A stretch of DNA of 12,490 nucleotides from NCBI GenBank assembly GCA_003140705.1, contig PLKU01000173.1, forward strand, positions 11,177-23,666. The letters are read 5' to 3'. Both the position numbers and the translations under genes were made by a program. Under the pieces are notes generated by a model. It saw only the letters and a list, made by a program, of their open reading frames with translations. It did not search any database and was not told the DNA's origin. The stretch comes from Acidobacteriaceae bacterium (GTDB lineage Bacteria; Acidobacteriota; Terriglobia; Terriglobales; Acidobacteriaceae). Positions 8,901 through 12,490 of the stretch are shown piece by piece; the stretch's first letter is position 1; each line of letters starts with the position of its first letter.

Positions 8901-9034
8901 CCGAATTCATGCGACCGCTCGCCGCCCCTGTCCTCGGAGGAATGGTCAGCTCCCTCATTCACGTATTGATTGTGACGCCCGTCATCTTCACCTGGCTGTG
9001 CGAGCGAGAGCTGCATCTGGGCCAGGATGAATAG
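5915..9034 (+). CDS. cusA: CusA-type heavy-metal RND efflux pump, Cu(I)/Ag(I) class
   Basis: 1039 residues, normal length for HME-RND pumps, with AGGGGA (5905-5910) four bases before the ATG. The N-terminus has a membrane helix and the family signature [11 protein letters not shown] (about 37-47). Transmembrane helix 4 contains [11 protein letters not shown] with D400 and E407, matching the proton-relay acids D405 and E412 of E. coli CusA and lacking the extra Asp of CzcA-type pumps. Three periplasmic methionines sit in conserved contexts: M565 (ALFMP), M615 (PINMSETT) and M664 (RIDMLSTG), each exactly eight residues before E. coli M573, M623 and M672, which bind Cu(I)/Ag(I). The second periplasmic loop and C-terminal helices are intact. 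The product should be a trimeric inner membrane proton antiporter exporting monovalent copper or silver. It is the last gene of the operon. Confidence 0.96.
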   Translation: MINRIIEFSMKNRWLILGAYTALAVWGYWALLHTPIDAIPDLSENQVIVFTDWQGRSPQEVEDQITYPLTVNLQGLPHVRTVRSASAFGFSMVNVIFEDSVDIYFARTRVLERLSLAGSFLPAGVTPMMGPDATGVGQVFWYTVEGPYDSGTLHSIQDWFIKYQLNSVPGVAEVASVGGFVKQYQIDLDPIKLRAYNVALKDVVTAVERSNNNVGAKVMEAGDTEDMVRGIGLVGGLKDIEQISLGAFNGTPVTVGNVGSVQLGPEFRRGVLDKDGREVVGGVVVIRYGANAREVIEAIKKKIGDIQPGLPAGVTIVPFYDRSTLIDHAVDTLRHALFEEVILVTLAHVLFLWHFRSILVVTIPLPLAVLGAFLFMKGVGISSNIMSLGGIAIAIGVLVDAGIVMTENVIRQAEQYEQEHGNYREHIWEITLKAARLVGRPISFAMIIIILAFIPVFALTGMEGKMFHPLAFTKTFAMVCSTIMAITLVPVLCTFLIRGKLHRENENPVMRVLHAIYRPVLRWALRHRLITLAAALAMFCAAIYVATSIGSEFMPPLDEETALFMPITDPRISLTKATEILRQQDAIISADPAVAMVVGKVGRAETSTDPAPINMSETTITFKPKSQWPKGLTKDAILARLDEKLQIPGVTNIWTQPIRNRIDMLSTGIRTQIGIKVFGPDLSVIEEKSEEIKEVVRQIPGATDLYAERTSGSPYLEMTVDRQAADRYGLNVADVEDAIETAVGGKNLTTTIEGRQRFPVRVRYARDFRENPQQLGDVLVMGSNGAQVPLNKVVNIKTTMGPSMITSENGLLRGAVLLNVRGRDVGGFVEQARRAVALQVKMPPGYYVEWSGQYENQVSARKRLELVIPVVLLVIFVLLYRTYGSAKEAAHVLLAVPFALSGGIFLVKLMGLNFSVAVWVGFIALFGTAVQTAVVMVIYLREAVSRRIATDGQLTRASLHAAAMEGALLRLRPKVMTVATVVAGLLPLMWSTRTGAEFMRPLAAPVLGGMVSSLIHVLIVTPVIFTWLCERELHLGQDE

Positions 9035-9048
9035 AGAGTTGAAGCTTC

Positions 9049-9240
9049 TCAGCTGGCTCGATCAGTCGCACAGTTCATGTAGACCATTGTGAGCTCGAGT
9101 GACTTCCGGGCCTCCATCTCAGCTGGGTATTTCGATCCGTCGTAAGTTTGCGATTTCTGGTGTCGCTTCCCATTGAGCCATTCGCTTAGAATGCACTCAA
9201 TTGAACACGATTGAGCTTTTACAGTGGGCCAGTCTTTGAG
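9049..9240 (-). other. Protein-like reading frame without a normal start; possible gene remnant
   Basis: On the minus strand the frame between TAG (9243-9241) and TGA (9051-9049) gives 63 residues that read like a real protein: SECILSEWLNGK-type content such as EWLNGKRHQKSQTYDGSKYP followed by AEMEARKSLELTMVYMNC. It has no ATG, GTG or TTG before a methionine near residue 42, so it is either the end of a decayed gene, a chance frame, or a small gene using a rare start. Third-position base choice is not strongly GC-biased, unlike the neighbouring genes. No family was recognised. Confidence 0.25.
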
Positions 9241-9280
9241 CTAAACGTGATGATGATCACATCGATTCCCGTTTAGCTCA
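9237..9280. repeat. 11-bp perfect inverted repeat enclosing a palindrome
   Basis: TGAGCTAAACG (9237-9247) is the exact reverse complement of CGTTTAGCTCA (9270-9280). The 22-base interior begins with the 14-base palindrome at 9247-9260. There is no T-run after either arm, so it is not a standard terminator for the pump gene 200 bases upstream. It could be an operator, an RNA stem or an element end. Confidence 0.6.
9247..9260. promoter_or_regulatory. Second copy of the GTGATG-NN-GATCAC palindrome
   Basis: GTGATGATGATCAC has the same GTGAT-N4-ATCAC symmetry as 2504-2517 and is identical to it at 12 of 14 positions. It lies 450 bases before the glycoside hydrolase start, and no clear promoter was found within 50 bases on either strand, apart from a weak TGTAAA on the minus strand (9223-9218). 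A shared regulator is a hypothesis. Confidence 0.35.
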
Positions 9281-9369
9281 CAGCTTGGCTGACCGGGATT
9301 CTCGCAGGAAGTATGACTGCATGTTGGCGGAGGTGGAGGGAGTAGCACGCCAAAAGAGTGCGGAATTGC

Positions 9370-9430
9370 CGGGCTTTGACAACTGACCGCAAGAGCGGTG
9401 CCAGCCGCGTCAACGCTCGCACAAAGCCCG
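9370..9430. repeat. Nested inverted repeats, possible structured RNA
   Basis: CGGGCTTTG (9370-9378) pairs exactly with CAAAGCCCG (9422-9430). Inside, ACCGC (9386-9390) pairs with GCGGT (9395-9399) around an AAGA loop, and TTGAC (9376-9380) can pair with GTCAA (9409-9413), extending the inner hairpin while competing with three bases of the outer stem. The fold is compact and GC-rich. No known RNA family was recognised, and it is not an attC site or tRNA. Confidence 0.45.
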
Positions 9431-9463
9431 TTCGGATTTGGTCTTCCGGCGACTTTCGATCCG

Positions 9464-9484
9464 CCTGCGCTGCCCAGGCGCAGG
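9464..9484. repeat. 7-bp GC-rich hairpin
   Basis: CCTGCGC (9464-9470) and GCGCAGG (9478-9484) form a perfect stem with a seven-base loop, 33 bases after the preceding nested repeat. No T-run follows (GCTTGTT comes next), so a terminator role is weakly supported. Confidence 0.4.
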
Positions 9485-9619
9485 GCTTGTTGACTTGGCC
9501 TCCGAGCGGGATTAGCGTAGATGAGTTCAATGTGAATCAGTTGACGAAATCCATGGACGGACCGTTCGCCGATCAGCCTGGTCTGGCAAACAGCTCGTCC
9601 CCAGGATCGACCTAAAAAC

Positions 9620-9641
9620 AGCAGCGGTGTGCAATGCTGCT
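9620..9641. repeat. Small hairpin upstream of the glycoside hydrolase gene
   Basis: AGCAGC (9620-9625) pairs with GCTGCT (9636-9641) around a ten-base loop, 56 bases before the predicted start codon at 9698. It would lie in the 5' untranslated region if transcription starts upstream. The role is unknown and the short stem could be chance. Confidence 0.3.
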
Positions 9642-9697
9642 TTGCAAGCGTTGACAGCACTCAATTGCAACGCCGGAAGGATCGGATACCCACCCTT

Positions 9698-11458
9698 ATG
9701 CTCATTCGTTCGATGTTCGCGCGGCCTAAGGCCATCCTACTGGCTGCGTTGCTCATTGCACTGCCGGGGTCCGGTGACAGCCAGCAAATGAAGGTGACCG
9801 ATAACGGCTATCTGGATACGCAGGGCTTCAGCGTGATGCTCTATCAAGACACCTTTCACCCGATCTTTGTCGATGAGAAGCATGCGGCGATGGAGATGAT
9901 TCTTCACGGTCAGCGCATCGCCACCAACGGCGATGTGCGCCTGGTGCCCACTCCTGAGCAGTGGGACCTGGTGGCGCAGCTCAAAGGCCAAAAGGCCGAC
10001 AGGGACCACAACCGCCTCACCGCGCAGTTGTCCTTCCCCACCTACCAGATGGATTACAGCCTTGAGGTCACCGCCGAGCCCGGTGGCGTGCGCGTGAGCG
10101 TCAACCTCGATAAGCCATTGCCGGAGAAGCTGGCCGGCCGCGCTGGCTTCAATCTGGAGTTCCTCCCGTCCATCTACACCGGAAAGAGCTTTGCCGTGGA
10201 TGGCAATCAGTTCGGCGTGATTCCGCGCAGCCCACAGGATCCCATGCAGCAGATTCTGCCGTCAGCCGACGATCCGAAGAAGCTTCCATATCAGGAGGAA
10301 TGGGACAAGGCAAAGGGCTACACGCAGCCTCTGCCGCTGGCAAGCGGGAACGGCATGACGCTGGGAGCGGAGGATCCACTCTACCGCGTCACTGTAAGTT
10401 CCGAAACTGGACCTGTCTCGCTTTATGACGGACGCGACCGCGCCCAGAATGGATGGTTCGTGCTCCGCACCTTGATTCCATCGGGTAAGACCGAGGGCGC
10501 AGTCGTCTGGCATATCCGCCCGAACCTGATCCCCAACTGGACGCGGCCGCCCATGATCGCGCACAGCCAGGTGGGCTATCCTCCTGACTTCCCAAAAGTC
10601 GCGGTCATTGAACTGGATCCGAACTTCGCTGCGCCGAAGACGGCGAAGTTGCTTCGCCTGGATGTAGACGGCGCCTATACGAATGTCTTTGAAGGGCCAA
10701 TTTCCGCTCCTACTCCGTGGCTGCGCTACCGCTATGCGAACTTCGATTTCTCTCAGGTTAAGGAGCCCGGTTTGTATGTAATTGAGTACGGGGGGGAGCG
10801 AACCGATCAGTTTCCCATTGCCAGAGACGTGTACAGCCGAACCTGGCAATCCAGCCTGGATGGGTTCCTTGCCGTCGAGATGGATCACGTCTCGGTGCGC
10901 GAGGGCTATCGGTTGTGGCATGGCGTATCGCACCAGGATGATGCCCGCCAGGCGCCGCCGAATACGCAGCATTTTGACGGCTACTCGATGGGCGCGAACA
11001 CCGATTCCTCCTACAAGCCGGGCGAGCACATTCCGGGATTGAATGTCGGCGGCTGGTTTGACGCCGGCGATTACGACAACATCGCCCCAAGCCAATACTC
11101 GGTCATTGAGAACCTGTCCCTGGCGTACAAGGAATTCGGCTTGAAGTGGGACGAACTTTCCGTGGACGAGACCGGCCGCTCGGTTGAGATGCACCGCCCG
11201 GATGGAATTCCCGATGCCGTCCAGCAGGTAAAGCATGGCGTTCTGCAGGTATTGGCTCAGTACAAGTCAATCGGCCATCCAATCATGGGTTTGATTGAGC
11301 CCAATCTGCGCGAGTACACCCACCTGGGTGATGCCGCCTCGATCACCGACGAACGCATTTATTCCGACACGCTTGGCCCCAATGAGATCGACGGAAATTA
11401 CTCCGGCAAGCCGGACGACCGCTGGGCTTTCACAACAAAGATGGCGATCCTGCAATAA
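9698..11458 (+). CDS. GH9 N-terminal open segment: signal peptide, unassigned region, Ig-like domain, start of catalytic domain
   Basis: 586 codons from ATG 9698 to the internal TAA. The frame opens further upstream (ATG 9629), but 9698 begins the signal peptide MLIRSMFARPKAILLAALLI, followed by ALPGSGDS and QQ. GGAAGGA (9675-9681) lies 16 bases upstream, farther than ideal, so the start is uncertain; ATG 9713 is an alternative. Residues about 30-280 are a beta-rich region I cannot assign to a named family. Residues about 285-385 (PPMIAHSQVGYPPDF onward) match the cellulase N-terminal Ig-like domain. The catalytic (alpha/alpha)6 domain begins about 395 and includes D455 and D458. If made alone, this product would lack the C-terminal third of the catalytic domain and be inactive. 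Confidence 0.75.
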   Translation: MLIRSMFARPKAILLAALLIALPGSGDSQQMKVTDNGYLDTQGFSVMLYQDTFHPIFVDEKHAAMEMILHGQRIATNGDVRLVPTPEQWDLVAQLKGQKADRDHNRLTAQLSFPTYQMDYSLEVTAEPGGVRVSVNLDKPLPEKLAGRAGFNLEFLPSIYTGKSFAVDGNQFGVIPRSPQDPMQQILPSADDPKKLPYQEEWDKAKGYTQPLPLASGNGMTLGAEDPLYRVTVSSETGPVSLYDGRDRAQNGWFVLRTLIPSGKTEGAVVWHIRPNLIPNWTRPPMIAHSQVGYPPDFPKVAVIELDPNFAAPKTAKLLRLDVDGAYTNVFEGPISAPTPWLRYRYANFDFSQVKEPGLYVIEYGGERTDQFPIARDVYSRTWQSSLDGFLAVEMDHVSVREGYRLWHGVSHQDDARQAPPNTQHFDGYSMGANTDSSYKPGEHIPGLNVGGWFDAGDYDNIAPSQYSVIENLSLAYKEFGLKWDELSVDETGRSVEMHRPDGIPDAVQQVKHGVLQVLAQYKSIGHPIMGLIEPNLREYTHLGDAASITDERIYSDTLGPNEIDGNYSGKPDDRWAFTTKMAILQ

Positions 11459-11611
11459 GGGGCCGCGACAGCGCTGGCCTCTGCATCCCAGACACTGAAA
11501 GGCTGGGACGACCCGCTCGCCAAGGAGTGCCTGGAGACGGCCATCAAGCTGTGGGATAGCGAGCACGCTCATCCCACGCCCAGCCTGCGTCCTTCCTTCG
11601 GCCCTCCGGGA

Positions 11612-12244
11612 ATGGCTGCGTTCGGCGAGTGGAGAGCTGCTCTTGAATTGATGATCGCCACCGATGGCGGCGAGCCGTATAAAAAGCGGTTCCTGGAGTT
11701 GTTCCCCACGGTGCGCCAGCATTTCGCGTTTGGTGGCTGGATGGCCGTTCGGGCGTTGCCCTACATGGATGCGGAGTTCAGACAACAGCTCGAAGAGTCG
11801 GTCAAATCCTATAAGACCGAATTGGACGCAGAGTTGGCGAAGACTCCCTTTGGCGTTCCACCAAGTCTCGGCACCTGGGGCGGTTCTGGATTTGTAGCCG
11901 ATTTTGGCGCCGGGATGTACTTCCTGCACAAGGCATTCCCGCAGATCGTCGGCCCGGAGTATACGCTGCGGGCGGCCAATTATCTGCTCGGCACGCATCC
12001 GGTATCGAGCACGTCGTACATCTCCTCGGTCGGCACGGTTTCAAAATTGAAAGCGTACGGAAACAACCGGGCCGATGGAACCTTCATTCCCGGCGGAATG
12101 ATTCCGGGCTATATCGTCATCAAGCCAGATTTCCCGGAGTGCATCGACGACTTCGGCTTCCTGTGGTTTGAGGACGAATACACGATTAGCGCCGCCGGCG
12201 AGTGGATTCTGGCGGCAAACGCTGCTGATGCACTGGTCAAGTAA
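11612..12244 (+). CDS. GH9 C-terminal segment, first ATG after the internal stop
   Basis: 210 codons in the same frame as the upstream segment. Coding similarity begins directly after the stop at 11459, so the ATG at 11612 is only the first available methionine and has no good Shine-Dalgarno. It is unlikely to be an independent gene. It contains later catalytic-domain helices, the loop LGTHPVSSTSYISSVGTVS and the C-terminal WFEDEYTISAAGEWILAANA with the probable proton-donor Glu. It has no signal peptide and lacks the catalytic Asp pair, so alone it would not be active. It is best read as the remainder of the interrupted gene. Confidence 0.6.
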   Translation: MAAFGEWRAALELMIATDGGEPYKKRFLELFPTVRQHFAFGGWMAVRALPYMDAEFRQQLEESVKSYKTELDAELAKTPFGVPPSLGTWGGSGFVADFGAGMYFLHKAFPQIVGPEYTLRAANYLLGTHPVSSTSYISSVGTVSKLKAYGNNRADGTFIPGGMIPGYIVIKPDFPECIDDFGFLWFEDEYTISAAGEWILAANAADALVK

Positions 12245-12252
12245 CACGATTT

Positions 12253-12286
12253 GGGAACGGGCAAGATTGGCTGGGCTGCCGTTTCC
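12253..12286 (+). terminator. Terminator-like hairpin after the glycoside hydrolase
   Basis: GGGAACGG and CA (12253-12260, 12262-12263) pair with TGCCGTTTCC (12277-12286), with one bulged G and one G-U pair, giving about ten base pairs nine bases after the stop codon. The following bases (ACTTTGTCC) have only a short T-run, so intrinsic termination would be weak. Confidence 0.4.
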
Positions 12287-12490
12287 ACTTTGTCCGTTCC
12301 TGTTCTATTGCTCAGAAATCCCGGCTGCTCCATCACCACACCCCAAAGCTCTGGACTCAGATGAGATTTTCGTTGGGTTCAGGCAGGTGGCATTTGCCGC
12401 TAAACTCAAACCCGAGTGCTCTCACTTATGCGGACTATAGCAATTTCGGAATTGGTGTAGACCGAAACAACACAGCCAAGTGGCGTTTTC
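12287..12490. other. Right-edge sequence with no supported gene
   Basis: No coding frame with recognisable content was found on either strand. CAATT (12441-12445) and AATTG (12450-12454) form a small hairpin. TATAGT on the minus strand (12440-12435 region) resembles a -10, but no matching -35 is present. An upstream region for a gene beyond the edge is possible. Confidence 0.4.

Larger units (their letters stand above)
9035..9697. other. Long non-coding gap with clustered inverted repeats
   Basis: These 663 bases between the pump and the glycoside hydrolase have no convincing complete gene. They contain perfect inverted repeats at 9237-9280, 9370-9430, 9464-9484 and 9620-9641, a copy of the operon-promoter palindrome at 9247-9260, and a protein-like minus frame at 9049-9240; all are listed separately. 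TTGACA occurs at 9376-9381 and 9651-9656, but neither has a -10 at normal spacing. No clear intrinsic terminator follows the pump gene. No tRNA fold was found. The minus frame 9241-9660 (139 codons, proline and cysteine rich) shows no domain and is probably chance. Confidence 0.6.
9698..12244 (+). pseudogene. Family 9 glycoside hydrolase gene interrupted by one in-frame stop
   Basis: A single frame of 849 codons (final TAA at 12242-12244) encodes a secreted GH9 protein but carries TAA at codon 587 (11456-11458). On either side the protein sequence is continuous in the same frame (WAFTTKMAILQ, stop, GAATALASASQTLKGW), with no deletion or shift. Expected GH9 features are split by the stop. The Asp motif GGWFDAGDY (D455, D458) is upstream, and the probable acid Glu in WFEDEYTISAAGEW (codon 827) is downstream. 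A normal product would act outside the cytoplasm on beta-1,4-glucans, the usual GH9 substrate. One point change or one sequencing error explains the state; readthrough is possible but nothing supports it directly. Total length fits long bacterial GH9 enzymes with an extra N-terminal region. Confidence 0.82.

Noticed and set aside
9035..9060. Intrinsic terminator directly after the pump gene
   Set aside because: Only a short GAAGCTTC palindrome and a weak GAGA/TCTC pairing are present, with no T-run.
9370..9430. Integron attC site or tRNA
   Set aside because: The arms lack the GTTRRRY and RYYYAAC core sites, and no acceptor stem, anticodon arm or TTCGA-loop arrangement can be drawn.
9651..9656. 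TTGACA as the -35 of the GH9 promoter
   Set aside because: No -10-like hexamer lies 15-19 bases downstream; the same applies to the TTGACA at 9376-9381.
9241..9660. 139-codon minus-strand frame rich in Pro, Cys and Arg
   Set aside because: It runs through all the inverted repeats, has low-complexity composition and a second frame equally open over the same interval.
10262..11236. 324-codon minus-strand open frame
   Set aside because: It lies entirely opposite the GH9 coding sequence, has no recognisable domain, and is explained as a shadow of GC-rich codons.
1..12244. Functional link between the propeller sensor and the GH9 enzyme as a polysaccharide utilisation locus
   Set aside because: They are separated by the complete efflux operon, face opposite directions, and no transporter or SusCD-type genes are present.
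11459..12244. Independent second glycoside hydrolase gene
   Set aside because: It is in frame with the upstream segment, similarity starts directly after the stop, and it has no signal peptide, no proper start and no catalytic Asp pair.

Overview
The window looks like a chromosomal segment from a moderately GC-rich Gram-negative soil bacterium, most plausibly an Acidobacteriota (Terriglobia-type). This is an inference. It rests on a secreted 14-repeat propeller sensor, a CusCBA-type efflux operon whose adaptor ends in a YtkA/FixH-like domain, and a long family 9 glycoside hydrolase with an extra N-terminal region. No rRNA or tRNA gene, CRISPR array or intact mobile element was seen.

Layout. 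(1) 1-2078, minus strand: the N-terminal ~692 codons of a signal-peptide-bearing propeller sensor protein, cut by the left edge; the frame is open throughout and starts at TTG. (2) 2079-2550: a divergent intergenic region, with a palindrome and a -10-like element placed to drive the plus-strand operon from an almost leaderless promoter. (3) 2551-9034, plus strand: a four-gene operon for Cu(I)/Ag(I) efflux. It encodes a 112-aa exported protein with two Cys-Cys pairs, a CusC/TolC-type outer membrane channel, a CusB-type adaptor and a CusA-type pump. Between the first two genes is an 84-base leader whose 10-bp stem hides the Shine-Dalgarno of the channel gene and whose 5' arm begins two bases after the stop of the small gene. 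(4) 9035-9697: 663 bases without a convincing gene, holding several perfect inverted repeats, a second copy of the operon-promoter palindrome and a protein-like but start-less minus frame. (5) 9698-12244, plus strand: a family 9 glycoside hydrolase gene interrupted by one in-frame TAA at 11456-11458. (6) 12245-12490: a terminator-like hairpin and otherwise empty sequence.

How the genes work together. The pump, adaptor and channel would form a tripartite complex spanning both membranes. The pump carries the three-methionine cluster of CusA (M565, M615, M664), pointing to monovalent copper or silver rather than zinc, cobalt or nickel. No CusF-like chaperone and no local metal regulator are in the window. 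The Met-rich YtkA-like tail of the adaptor and the Cys-pair protein are candidates for periplasmic metal handling. The propeller sensor and the glycoside hydrolase have no evident link to efflux.

Most worth checking: the leader that may couple translation of the small Cys-pair protein to the channel gene, the shared palindrome GTGATG-NN-GATCAC at two intergenic sites, and the single stop codon in the otherwise intact glycoside hydrolase.
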